Below, piece by piece: positions 24,290 through 33,466 of a DNA stretch of 64,000 nucleotides; the stretch's first letter is position 1; the number at the start of each line of letters is the position of its first letter. The stretch is from Cognatishimia coralii (lineage in GTDB: Bacteria > Pseudomonadota > Alphaproteobacteria > Rhodobacterales > Rhodobacteraceae). Made by a program: the position numbers and the translations under genes. The DNA lies in contig NZ_JBBGAZ010000003.1 of the NCBI RefSeq assembly GCF_037478305.1, positions 62,001 through 126,000 on the forward strand, read 5' to 3'. The notes beneath the pieces were generated by a model. It saw only the letters and a program-made list of their open reading frames with translations, was not told the DNA's origin and did no database searches.

Positions 24290-26731
24290 GTGTCTAAGAA
24301 ACTTGTTGTCATCGGGGCCGGTATGGCCTCGGGCCGGGTGCTGGAGCACCTGCTAGAGGCCGACAAAGAGGCCTATGACGTCACGCTGTTCAATGCTGAA
24401 CCGCGCGGCAACTATAACCGGATCATGCTGTCTCCGGTCCTCTCGGGTGAGAAAACCTATGAGGAGATCGTGACCCATGACGCCGATTGGTACGAAGAGA
24501 ATGGCGTGACCTGTCGCTTTGGCGAGCACGTCACCCAAATCGACCGTGAGCGCAAAGTGGTGGTGGGTCAGAATGGCGAAGTTGCCTATGACAAGCTTCT
24601 GATCGCCACGGGCTCTGCGCCCTTTATCATTCCGGTGCCTGGCAAGGATCTGCCCGGCGTCATCGCTTACCGCGATCTGGAAGACACCAACGCGATGATT
24701 GAGGCCTCTGGCATCGAAGGCGGCAAAGCCGTTGTCATCGGCGGTGGCCTTTTGGGTCTTGAAGCCGCAGCGGGTCTGAAAGCGCGCGGCATGGATGTGA
24801 CTGTCCTGCACCTGATGGGCCATTTGATGGAACGTCAGCTGGATGAGGCCGCAGGCTATCTATTGCGCCGCAGCCTTGAGGACAAAGGCATCGAGATCAA
24901 ATGTCAGGCCTCGACCGCTGCGATCCTGGGTGAGGACAAAGTAGAAGCGGTCATGCTGCAAGACAAAACCGTCATCCCTGCCGATCTGGTGGTGATGGCT
25001 GTTGGTATCCGCCCAGAGACACGTCTGGCGACAGATACTGCCTTGGATGTTGAGCGCGGCATCACCGTAAGCGATGCGATGGTCACTTCCGACCCGGACG
25101 TCCTTGCGGTTGGCGAGTGCGTCGAACACCGTGGCCAACTTTTTGGTCTGGTGGCTCCGCTCTATGACCAAGCAAAGGTCGTCGCCAAGACGCTGCTCGA
25201 TGAGGCCGCCGAATTTGAACCCAAAGAGGTTGCCACCAAGCTCAAGGTCACCGGCTGTGACCTCTTCAGCGCCGGTGATTTCGCCGAAGGCCCGCGCCGC
25301 GAGGACATCGTCTTCCGCGATCCTGCACGCGGTGTTTACAAACGTTTGGTTCTGGAAGGCGACGTTCTGGTCGGGGCTGTCATGTATGGCGACACAGCCG
25401 ACGGCAACTGGTTCTTCGGTCTGATCAAAGACAAGACCGACGTCTCTGAAATGCGCGAAACTTTGATTTTCGGCCCAGCCTATCAGGGGGGAGATAGCCT
25501 GGACCCTATGGCGGCCGTTGCAGCCTTACCGCTTGACGCGGAGATCTGCGGTTGTAACGGCGTGAGCAAGGGGCAGATCGTTGAGGCCATCCAAGCCGGA
25601 TCCACGGATCTGGCGGCCATCAAGGCAACCACCAAAGCCAGCGCATCCTGCGGCACCTGTACCGGATTGGTCGAACAGGTTCTGGCGACCACGCTGGGCG
25701 ATGATTTCGTCATCCCCGCGCCGGCCTCGATCTGTGGCTGCACCGACCTCACCCATGAGGACGTGCGCCGTCTGATCAAATCCAAAGAGCTGAAAAGCCA
25801 AGAGGCTGTCTGGCAGGAACTCGGTTGGAAGAGCCGCAATGGCTGTCACGTCTGCCGCCCTGCGATCAACTATTACCTGCTGGCCGATTGGCCGGTGGAA
25901 TATCAGGACGATCCGCAGTCGCGCTTTGTCAACGAACGCAGACACGCCAACATTCAAAAGGACGGCACCTATTCCGTCGTGCCTCGGATGTGGGGCGGCA
26001 TGACCACGCCAAATGAGTTGCGTGCGATTGCCGATGCGGCTGAGAAATACAATGTGCCGACAGTTCACGTCACCGGCGGTCAGCGGATCGACCTTTTGGG
26101 TGTCAAAGGCGAAGACCTGCCCGCGATCTGGGCGGATCTGAACGCGGCGGGCATGGTCTCGGGCCATGCCTATGCCAAGGGTCTGCGGACGGTGAAAACC
26201 TGCGTCGGCAAAGAACACTGTCGCTTTGGCACGCAGGATTCCACAGGTTTGGGCATCAAGCTTGAGGAAAAACTCTGGGGTTCATGGTCTCCGCATAAAG
26301 TGAAGCTGGCCGTGTCCGGTTGCCCACGCAACTGTGCCGAGGCGACTTGTAAAGACATCGGCGTGGTCTGTGTGGACAGCGGCTATCAGGTCGGCGTCGC
26401 AGGGGCTGCAGGCATGGACGTTAAGGAAACCGAACGTCTGATGGATTGCACCACCGAGGAAGAGACCATCGAGGTTGCGACCGCCTTTATGCAGCTTTAT
26501 CGCGAGAACGCGAAGTACCTCGACCGCCCTTATAAGTGGGTTGCGAAAGTGGGGCTGGATTGGGTCAAAGAGCAGATCGTCGAGGATATCGAGAACCGCA
26601 AGGCTTTAGTTGAGCGTTTCGAGCTGTCCCAGTCGATCTATCAAAAAGACCCATGGGCCGAGCTGGCCCAAGAGGAAGAGGCTCCGAAATTCGCGCCTCT
26701 GGCAAATCTGACATTGGAGGCCGCAGAATGA
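24290..26731 (+). CDS. nirB: Assimilatory nitrite reductase [NAD(P)H], large subunit NirB
   Basis: 813 aa, close to the usual 840, from GTG at 24290. Domains in order: FAD/NAD(P)H oxidoreductase (GAGMASGRVLEHLL at 8-21; second Rossmann loop VVIGGGLLGLEAA), two BFD-type [2Fe-2S] regions (ICGCNGV with CGTC; ICGCTDL with CHVC), then the sulfite/nitrite reductase domains. The siroheme-[4Fe-4S] ligands are C638 and C644 (CVGKEHC) and C678 and C682 (GCPRNC). It reduces nitrite to ammonium in the cytoplasm with six electrons. Its stop overlaps nirD (ATGA). Confidence 0.96.
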   Translation: MSKKLVVIGAGMASGRVLEHLLEADKEAYDVTLFNAEPRGNYNRIMLSPVLSGEKTYEEIVTHDADWYEENGVTCRFGEHVTQIDRERKVVVGQNGEVAYDKLLIATGSAPFIIPVPGKDLPGVIAYRDLEDTNAMIEASGIEGGKAVVIGGGLLGLEAAAGLKARGMDVTVLHLMGHLMERQLDEAAGYLLRRSLEDKGIEIKCQASTAAILGEDKVEAVMLQDKTVIPADLVVMAVGIRPETRLATDTALDVERGITVSDAMVTSDPDVLAVGECVEHRGQLFGLVAPLYDQAKVVAKTLLDEAAEFEPKEVATKLKVTGCDLFSAGDFAEGPRREDIVFRDPARGVYKRLVLEGDVLVGAVMYGDTADGNWFFGLIKDKTDVSEMRETLIFGPAYQGGDSLDPMAAVAALPLDAEICGCNGVSKGQIVEAIQAGSTDLAAIKATTKASASCGTCTGLVEQVLATTLGDDFVIPAPASICGCTDLTHEDVRRLIKSKELKSQEAVWQELGWKSRNGCHVCRPAINYYLLADWPVEYQDDPQSRFVNERRHANIQKDGTYSVVPRMWGGMTTPNELRAIADAAEKYNVPTVHVTGGQRIDLLGVKGEDLPAIWADLNAAGMVSGHAYAKGLRTVKTCVGKEHCRFGTQDSTGLGIKLEEKLWGSWSPHKVKLAVSGCPRNCAEATCKDIGVVCVDSGYQVGVAGAAGMDVKETERLMDCTTEEETIEVATAFMQLYRENAKYLDRPYKWVAKVGLDWVKEQIVEDIENRKALVERFELSQSIYQKDPWAELAQEEEAPKFAPLANLTLEAAE

Positions 26732-27057
26732 GCTGGATTGATATCGGATCTATCGACCAAATCCCGGTGCGCGGCGCGCGGGTTGTGAAGACGAAACTTG
26801 GCTGTATTGCGGTCTTTCGCACGGCAGAGGACGAGGTCTTTGCGACCTCGGACCGCTGCCCGCACAAAGGCGGCCCTTTGAGCGAGGGTATCGTGCATGG
26901 CACCTCAGTGACCTGCCCTCTGCACAACTGGGTATTTGATCTGAACTCGGGCGAGGCTCAGGGCGCGGACGAAGGTAAGATCGACACCTACGCAATCCGC
27001 GTTGAAAACGGGCGTCTGATGCTAGATGCAGCGGTCATGGAGCGCTCGGCAGCATGA
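26728..27057 (+). CDS. nirD: Nitrite reductase small subunit NirD (Rieske-type)
   Basis: 109 aa from MSWIDIG at 26728; the longer open frame is inside nirB. It is a Rieske [2Fe-2S] fold with both ligand boxes (CPHKGG and CPLHNW). NirD partners NirB. It overlaps nirB and nasA by four bases each, so nirB-nirD-nasA are tightly coupled. Confidence 0.95.
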   Translation: MSWIDIGSIDQIPVRGARVVKTKLGCIAVFRTAEDEVFATSDRCPHKGGPLSEGIVHGTSVTCPLHNWVFDLNSGEAQGADEGKIDTYAIRVENGRLMLDAAVMERSAA

Positions 27058-29666
27058 GTGTCAAAACCACCTGCGCCTATTGCGGTGTCGGCTGTGGGGT
27101 TCTGGCGGATGTCGGCCCTAACGGTGTGGCGATCAAAGGCGATCCCGATCATCCGGCTAACTTTGGGCGGCTCTGTTCCAAAGGCTCGGCGCTCGGCGAG
27201 ACCCTCGGGACCGAGGGTCGTCTTCTCGCGCCGCAGATCGGCGACCGTAGCGCAGGCTGGGACGAGGCTCTTGATCTGGTTGCAGACAAGTTTTCCGCCG
27301 CCATTGCCGAACATGGGCCCGACTCCGTGGCCTTTTATGTCTCGGGTCAGCTGCTGACCGAGGACTACTATGTGATCAACAAGCTCGCGAAGGGCTTTGT
27401 TGGCACGGCCAATATCGACACGAATTCGCGGCTCTGTATGGCCTCGACCGTGGTTGGCCACAAAAGAGCCTTTGGCACGGACACGGTGCCGGGGCTCTAC
27501 ACGGACCTGGAGGAGGCCGACACAGTCGTGTTGGTCGGGTCCAATCTCGCCTGGTGTCATCCGGTGCTTTATCAACGGCTTGCGGCCGCGAAAGCGGCAC
27601 GGCCTGAGATGCGCGTGATCAACGTGGACCCGAGGAGGACGGCGACATGTGATCTGGCAGATTTGCACCTCAGGATTGCACCAGGCGGGGATGTGGCCCT
27701 GTTTAACCATCTGCTTGCTGAGATTTCCGAGCGTGGCTTGGTGGATGAGGCCTATTTGACAGAGGCCGTGTCTGGGTTTGAGGCCGCTTTAGATGCTGCG
27801 CGGGCAGATGATGTTTCAGAGACCGGCCTGTCTGATGCAGATCTGGCTGCCTTCGTCGACCTGTGGCTTGCCAACGAGAAAACCGTGACCGTGTTTTCTC
27901 AGGGCGTGAACCAATCCACCAGCGGCGTGGATAAGGTCAATTCGATCATCAATTGCCATCTGGCGACGGGTCGTATCGGCAAGGCCGGCATGGGGCCTTT
28001 GTCTGTGACCGGGCAGCCCAACGCTATGGGAGGCCGCGAGGTCGGCGGGCTCGCGAACACTTTGGCCTGTCATTTGGATATCGAAAACCCCGACCATTCC
28101 AAAGCCGTACAGGACTTCTGGAACGCCCCTGTGATGCCCGCCGCGCAGGGCCTGAAAGCTATCGACATGTTTGACGCGGTGGAACGCGGCGACATCAAAG
28201 CGCTCTGGGTGATTTGTACCAATCCCGCGCAGTCCCTGCCCGACGCCGACCGCGTGCGCGCGGCCATCAAGGGCTGTGACTTTGTGGTTGTCAGCGACAT
28301 GTATGACACGACCGATACGGCGCAGGTTGCCGATGTTGTGTTGCCTGCAAGCGGCTGGGGTGAGAAATTCGGCACCGTCACAAATTCAGACCGCCTAATC
28401 AGCCGCCAGCGCGCGCTTCGCGCGGCTCCGGGCAAAGCGCGGCACGACTGGGAAATCATCTGCGGCGTCGCGCGGCGTATGGGGTTTGGCGAAGCATTCA
28501 ACTACCACGGCCCTGCCGAGATTTTCCGTGAGCACGCGGCGCTGTCGGGCATCGCGGCGGCGTTTAACAAAGACTTCGACATCTCGGGCCTCGCCGAGAT
28601 TTCGGATGACGACTACGAGACGTTTGAACCCCAACACTGGCCCGTCAGCGCCGTGAAAACTGGGGGCCGGTTCTTTGGCGACCGCAAGTTTTTCACCGAA
28701 GACGGGCGCGCGCGCATGGTGGCGGTGTCTCACAGGCCCCTTGCGCAAGCGACGGATGAGGACCGTCCCTATCGTTTGAACACCGGTCGGATCCGAGATC
28801 AGTGGCACACGATGACCCGCACGGGTCAGACTGGGCGGCTGACCCAGCACATGGGCGAACCCTATCTGGAAATCCACCCCGAGGACGCGCTCAAGCTTGG
28901 GCTGGCGGCCGCGACTTTGGCCAAGGTCGATAGCCCTCACGGCAGCGCCATTCTGCGGGTCATGATCAGCGACCGCGTTACTCAGGGCGAGGTCTTTGCG
29001 CCGCTTCATTGGACTGAAGACACCTGCCCCACGGGTCGTGTGAATGCTTTGGTCGCGCCCAATGTCGACAAGCTTTCGGGGCAGCCTGAAAGCAAGGCAA
29101 CGCCCGTGTCGATCTCGCCCTATAAGGCGGCCTGGTATGGGTTTGCGGTGTCGGCGCAGAAGCCGCAGGCCAAAACCGACTATTGGGCGCGCGCGCGGAC
29201 CAATGCTGGCTGGCAGGTCGAGCTAAGCCATCACGAGGTGCCCGAGGATTGGCAGAGCTTTGCACTGGAGGTTTTTGGGCTTAGAGATGTGGACATCATG
29301 TCGGTCTCCGGCGCGAAACCCGGATCGGCGCGCATTGCGTTCCAAAAGGACGGTCAGGTCTTGGCAGCTCTTTTTGCCGCGCCTACTCCGGTCGAAGTCT
29401 CACGACAATTCGTGTCAAGCGCCATCGGATCAGATATCCCAATCCTCGCAGGTCGCCCCGGCGCGGATCAGCCCGATCCCGGCCCGACGCTGTGTGCCTG
29501 TTTCAACGTCGGCGCCAACACGATCCTGCGCGCCATCGAGACGCAGAACCTCGCGACGGTTGAGGAAATTGGCTCAGCGCTTGAGGCCGGGACCAACTGT
29601 GGTTCTTGCCGTCCGGAAATCTCTGCTATATTGGCTGGAGCCCATCTGAAAACCGCGGCGGAATAG
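27054..29666 (+). CDS. nasA: Assimilatory nitrate reductase, molybdopterin catalytic subunit NasA
   Basis: 870 aa. An N-terminal [4Fe-4S] motif is CAYCGVGCGV..CSKGSALG. The molybdopterin oxidoreductase core follows (NSRLCMAS, VINVDPRRTATCDLADLHLRIAPG in two parts, TGRIGKAGMGPLSVTGQPNAMGG in two parts). A molydop-binding domain lies at about 590-690 (LNTGRIRDQWHTMTRTG). A C-terminal BFD-like [2Fe-2S] domain follows (CACFNVG with NCGSC). It reduces nitrate to nitrite in the cytoplasm; no signal peptide is present. No separate flavoprotein electron-donor gene is in the cluster, so its reductant is not evident. Confidence 0.95.
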   Translation: MSVKTTCAYCGVGCGVLADVGPNGVAIKGDPDHPANFGRLCSKGSALGETLGTEGRLLAPQIGDRSAGWDEALDLVADKFSAAIAEHGPDSVAFYVSGQLLTEDYYVINKLAKGFVGTANIDTNSRLCMASTVVGHKRAFGTDTVPGLYTDLEEADTVVLVGSNLAWCHPVLYQRLAAAKAARPEMRVINVDPRRTATCDLADLHLRIAPGGDVALFNHLLAEISERGLVDEAYLTEAVSGFEAALDAARADDVSETGLSDADLAAFVDLWLANEKTVTVFSQGVNQSTSGVDKVNSIINCHLATGRIGKAGMGPLSVTGQPNAMGGREVGGLANTLACHLDIENPDHSKAVQDFWNAPVMPAAQGLKAIDMFDAVERGDIKALWVICTNPAQSLPDADRVRAAIKGCDFVVVSDMYDTTDTAQVADVVLPASGWGEKFGTVTNSDRLISRQRALRAAPGKARHDWEIICGVARRMGFGEAFNYHGPAEIFREHAALSGIAAAFNKDFDISGLAEISDDDYETFEPQHWPVSAVKTGGRFFGDRKFFTEDGRARMVAVSHRPLAQATDEDRPYRLNTGRIRDQWHTMTRTGQTGRLTQHMGEPYLEIHPEDALKLGLAAATLAKVDSPHGSAILRVMISDRVTQGEVFAPLHWTEDTCPTGRVNALVAPNVDKLSGQPESKATPVSISPYKAAWYGFAVSAQKPQAKTDYWARARTNAGWQVELSHHEVPEDWQSFALEVFGLRDVDIMSVSGAKPGSARIAFQKDGQVLAALFAAPTPVEVSRQFVSSAIGSDIPILAGRPGADQPDPGPTLCACFNVGANTILRAIETQNLATVEEIGSALEAGTNCGSCRPEISAILAGAHLKTAAE

Positions 29667-29669
29667 GTC

Positions 29670-30692
29670 ATGCAAAGCTTTCCGATGTTCATCAAAACTA
29701 CGGGCCGGACGATTGTCGTCGTCGGCGCCGGAGAGCAGGCTGCGCAGAAATGCCGTCTGTTGTTGAAGTCGGACGCGGACATTTTGCTGCTTGGAGATCA
29801 GCCGGATGACGAACTGAGTGCGATGATCAAACAGGGTCGCATTCGCCATCTTGCGGGGCCCGTCAAGCGCGCGTCATTTGCTGAGGCAGCCATCGGTTTC
29901 ATCGCAACCGGATCACCTGCGGCGGACGTGGCGATCCATGCGATTGCCAAAGATGCCGGACTTTTGGTGAATGTTGTGGACCGTCCGGAACTCTGTGATC
30001 TGACCACGCCGTCCATTGTGGACCGCGATCCGGTTGTTGTGGCGATTGGCACTGAGGGCAACGCTCCTGTTCTGGGCCGTCGCATCAAAACCCAGATCGA
30101 GCAGATGCTCGACCCAAATCTCGGCCGCTTTGCCGCCGCTGCGGGGCGTCTGCGTGGGATGGTTGCGCGCTATGTGCCGCAATCGCAGCGTCGTGCCTTC
30201 TGGCGCGAGGTCTTTGCAGGCCCCATCTGGCAGGCTTTCAAACGCGGATCGGAACGCGAGGCTTTGCAGAGCCTCAAGCAGCGTATCACCGGTGGTTTTG
30301 ACGAAAATCGCGCGGCGCAAGTCACTGTCGTGGATACAGCGGCAGGCGCGGCTGATCTGATTTCCCTGCGCGCGGTTGAGCGGCTGCAGGAAGCTGACGA
30401 GATCTTTTATGAAACGCCGTCTGATGAAGCGGTTCTGGAACTCGCACGACGGGATGCGGAGCGCCACCTGATGGGCGGCGCTGGTCACGATGTTCCTTGG
30501 CCTGCAAAGATCTGCGTGGCCTTTATCAAGCGCGCGGCCAAACCGGGGCGCAATGTAGTTTGGATCAAGAATTGCGCAGAGCCTGGTACTTTGGGACTGC
30601 TTGAGGCCTTTGAAACAGATCCGGACATTCAATTTGAGTTCTTATTGGCTGCGCCAATGGCAAAAGATGCCGAGGCCCTTCGCAAGCAGTAG
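29670..30692 (+). CDS. cysG: Siroheme synthase, CysG-like: intact dehydrogenase/ferrochelatase part, shortened methyltransferase part
   Basis: 340 aa against about 460 for CysG. The N-terminal half (1-210) is a precorrin-2 dehydrogenase/sirohydrochlorin ferrochelatase with NAD loop IVVVGAGEQAAQKC and NVVDRPELCDLTTPSIVDRD (in two parts), as in CysG/Met8. The C-terminal part (about 216-335) aligns by eye only with the start of the SAM-uroporphyrinogen methyltransferase (VTVVDTAAGAADLISLRAVE, where VxLVGAGPGDPELLTLRA is usual) and its glycine loop is lost, so that activity is probably absent. A separate cobA would be needed. Siroheme is the NirB cofactor. Confidence 0.85.
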   Translation: MQSFPMFIKTTGRTIVVVGAGEQAAQKCRLLLKSDADILLLGDQPDDELSAMIKQGRIRHLAGPVKRASFAEAAIGFIATGSPAADVAIHAIAKDAGLLVNVVDRPELCDLTTPSIVDRDPVVVAIGTEGNAPVLGRRIKTQIEQMLDPNLGRFAAAAGRLRGMVARYVPQSQRRAFWREVFAGPIWQAFKRGSEREALQSLKQRITGGFDENRAAQVTVVDTAAGAADLISLRAVERLQEADEIFYETPSDEAVLELARRDAERHLMGGAGHDVPWPAKICVAFIKRAAKPGRNVVWIKNCAEPGTLGLLEAFETDPDIQFEFLLAAPMAKDAEALRKQ

Positions 30693-30704
30693 ACCACTAC
30701 GTTA

Positions 30705-30847
30705 GGTTCGCACCCGACCCGAGGGCGGGGTCTCACGTTGGCACAACGCTCGTTTCATTCAAAACGCCTGATCTTTCTGACACGTCGCTATTTCGCACCC
30801 GCCCAAGGGGGGCGGGTCGGGTGCGAACCGGATCACAAGCGATCCGG
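30705..30847. repeat. Fold-back intergenic element between the cysG-like gene and uvrD
   Basis: A perfect 17-base inverted repeat, GGTTCGCACCCGACCCG (30705-30721) and its complement (30813-30829), is separated by 91 bases. A nested GGGCGGGT/ACCCGCCC pairing and a second perfect repeat CCGGATC-ACAAGC-GATCCGG (30828-30847) follow. It lies between convergent genes and could end transcription from both sides, although T-runs are lacking. It may also be a copy of a genome-wide palindromic repeat. Confidence 0.7.
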
Positions 30848-30855
30848 TGGGCTCT

Positions 30856-33288
30856 CTAAAACGGCACGTCGTCAGCCGCCGTCACAAATTTCGCGACCAG
30901 CTTCTTTTCACCCGCCTTATCAAACTCGATCACCAGCTTGTCGCCTTCGATCTCCATGATCTCGCCATAGCCGAACTTTTGGTGGAAGACCCGATCGCCA
31001 ACGGAATGGCTAGACACCGCCTCAAGATCAATCACAGACCCACGGCTTTCGCGTGGCTGAGAAATCCCGCGCTCCCCTGCCCGATCCTGCATCCGCTTCC
31101 AGCCCGGAGAGTTATAGGTATTGGCGCTTTGCATACGTGATTGCATGCCGCCACCAAAATCCCCTGCCGCGGCGCCATAGCCGCCGCCGTAAATACCGGG
31201 CGCGGTCAGAACCTCGACGTGATCCTCGGGCAGCTCATCAATGAACCGACTCGGCAGTTGGCTTTGCCATTGACCGAAAACCCGCCGGTTGCCCGCAAAG
31301 GAGATCGTACAGACCTCTTCGGCCCGCGTAATGCCGACATAGGCCAAGCGGCGTTCTTCCTCGAGGCCCTTCAGACCGCTTTCATCCATCGAGCGTTGCG
31401 ACGGGAACAGCCCGTCCTCCCAGCCCGGCAAAAACACCACGGGAAACTCCAGGCCCTTGGCCGCGTGCAGCGTCATGATCGAGATCTTTTCCTCGGTGTC
31501 CTCACTCTCATTGTCCATGATCAGGCTGACGTGTTCGAGGAAGCCTTGCAGGTTCTCAAAGGATTCCAAGGCCTTGACCAATTCCTTGAGGTTTTCCAGA
31601 CGGCCCGGAGCCTCGGGCGTCTTGTCGTTCTGCCACATGGCAGTGTAGCCGGACTCGTCAAGAATGACTTCGGCCAGTTCGATATGGGTCAGAGCCTCTT
31701 GGGCTGAGTTGAACGTGGTTGTGGTCCGCGTAAGGCCATCGTCGATGACCTCTTCATCGTTCAGCGGCACTTCGACCTCGCGCTGCACGCCCAGCGCGCG
31801 CCAGCGGTCGATGCCGTCGATCAAGAGCTGCAATTCTTTCGCGCCTTTGCCGCCAACTCCCTTGAGTTCCAAAAGCTTGCGCGCACCTTCGACCAGCGAC
31901 AGCCCGTGATCGCGCGCGCAGGTCTGGATCTTTTGCTGGGCGACATTGCCGAGGCCGCGTTTGGGCGTATTCACGATGCGCTCAAAGGCCAGATCGTCAT
32001 CGGGGCTCGTGACAACACGGAAATAGGCCATCGCGTCGCGGATCTCCATCCGCTCATAGAACCGAGGCCCGCCAATCACGCGATAGGGCAGACCGATGGT
32101 TAGAAACCGATCCTCAAAGGCGCGCATTTGGTGGGAGGCGCGTACGAGGATCGCCATGTCCTCAAGGCTCTTGGGGTCTTTGCCACGGGTGCCGGATTGC
32201 AGCGCCTCGACGTCTTCGCCGATCCACCGCGCTTCTTCTTCACCGTCCCAGTGGCCGATCAGACGGATTTTGTCGCCGTCCTCAGCTTCGGTCCAAAGCG
32301 TCTTGCCCAGGCGGTTTTCGTTACCTGCGATGACCGCAGAGGCTCCGGCCAGAATATGCGGGGTTGAGCGATAGTTCTGTTCCAGCCGGACCACATGCGC
32401 GCCGGGAAAATCCTTTTCGAACTTCAGGATATTGCCCACCTCAGCCCCACGCCAACCATAGATCGACTGGTCGTCATCGCCGACGCAGCAGATGTTTTTA
32501 TGCTCGGCCGCGATCAGGCGCAGCCAGAGGTATTGGGCGACGTTGGTATCTTGGTATTCGTCCACCAGCACGTAGCGGAACCAACGTTGATATTGCGCGA
32601 GGATGTCACTGTGCTTCTGAAAAATCGTGACCATGTGCAGGAGGAGATCGCCAAAGTCGACGGCATTCAGCTCGCGCAGACGGGTCTGATATTGCGCGTA
32701 AAGCTCGGGGCCGCGGTCGTTATAGGCCTGACCCTCCGAGGCAGGCAGGTTCTCTGGCGTCCAGGCTTTGTTTTTCCATCCATCAATGATCGAGGACAGC
32801 ATCCGCGCAGGCCAGCGTTTATCGTCGATATTGGCGGCTTGGATGAGCTGTTTCAGAAGGCGGATCTGATCGTCGGTGTCCAGAATGGTGAAGTTGGACT
32901 TAAGCCCCACCAATTCCGCGTGACGGCGCAAGAGTTTCACGCAGATCGCATGGAAGGTGCCAAGCCAGGGCATTCCTTCGACAGTCTGTCCCAACATGCG
33001 CCCCACGCGGTTCTTCATTTCACGCGCGGCTTTGTTGGTAAAAGTCACCGCCAGAATTTCATTCGGCTGCGCGCGGCCCGTGTTCAGCAAATGCACGATC
33101 CGCGCGGTCAAAGCCTTGGTTTTCCCGGTCCCTGCCCCCGCCAGCATCAAAACCGGACCATCCAAGGTTTCCACGGCCTCACGTTGCGCCGGATTAAGCT
33201 CGTCCAGATACGGCATCGGCCGCGCCGCCATCGCGCGGGCGGACAGGGAGGCGCCCTCAAAGGCGTCAAATTCGTCAAAGCTGCTCAT
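30856..33288 (-). CDS. uvrD: UvrD/PcrA-type superfamily 1 DNA helicase
   Basis: 810 aa. SF1A helicase motifs in order: Q motif LNPAQREAVE, Walker A GAGTGKTKAL, Ia TFTNKAAREMKNR, II VDEYQDTN, III DDDQSIYGWRGA, IV LEQNYRST, V TLHAAKGLEFPVVF and VI YVGITRAEE. A C-terminal Tudor-like domain is present (GDRVFHQKFGYGEIMEIEGDK in two parts), as in PcrA/UvrD where it binds RNA polymerase. It acts in nucleotide excision and mismatch repair. The start at 33288 leaves a short Asp/Phe-rich leader before the core. Confidence 0.95.
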   Translation of the reverse strand: MSSFDEFDAFEGASLSARAMAARPMPYLDELNPAQREAVETLDGPVLMLAGAGTGKTKALTARIVHLLNTGRAQPNEILAVTFTNKAAREMKNRVGRMLGQTVEGMPWLGTFHAICVKLLRRHAELVGLKSNFTILDTDDQIRLLKQLIQAANIDDKRWPARMLSSIIDGWKNKAWTPENLPASEGQAYNDRGPELYAQYQTRLRELNAVDFGDLLLHMVTIFQKHSDILAQYQRWFRYVLVDEYQDTNVAQYLWLRLIAAEHKNICCVGDDDQSIYGWRGAEVGNILKFEKDFPGAHVVRLEQNYRSTPHILAGASAVIAGNENRLGKTLWTEAEDGDKIRLIGHWDGEEEARWIGEDVEALQSGTRGKDPKSLEDMAILVRASHQMRAFEDRFLTIGLPYRVIGGPRFYERMEIRDAMAYFRVVTSPDDDLAFERIVNTPKRGLGNVAQQKIQTCARDHGLSLVEGARKLLELKGVGGKGAKELQLLIDGIDRWRALGVQREVEVPLNDEEVIDDGLTRTTTTFNSAQEALTHIELAEVILDESGYTAMWQNDKTPEAPGRLENLKELVKALESFENLQGFLEHVSLIMDNESEDTEEKISIMTLHAAKGLEFPVVFLPGWEDGLFPSQRSMDESGLKGLEEERRLAYVGITRAEEVCTISFAGNRRVFGQWQSQLPSRFIDELPEDHVEVLTAPGIYGGGYGAAAGDFGGGMQSRMQSANTYNSPGWKRMQDRAGERGISQPRESRGSVIDLEAVSSHSVGDRVFHQKFGYGEIMEIEGDKLVIEFDKAGEKKLVAKFVTAADDVPF

Positions 33289-33466
33289 GGGTGAAACCTT
33301 AACGTTTCAAAGCAGGGTTGAAAAGCCAAGTTCGCGTAATGTTCACATAAGGATTTTGCGAAGAGGCCAACGAATTTAACTAAATTGCGCGCAGATTATC
33401 GGGCAGTGTTAACGGTTCCGGCAGCATGACGTGGCAAACCAATAGAGGTCGTGTTGGAGAAATTTG

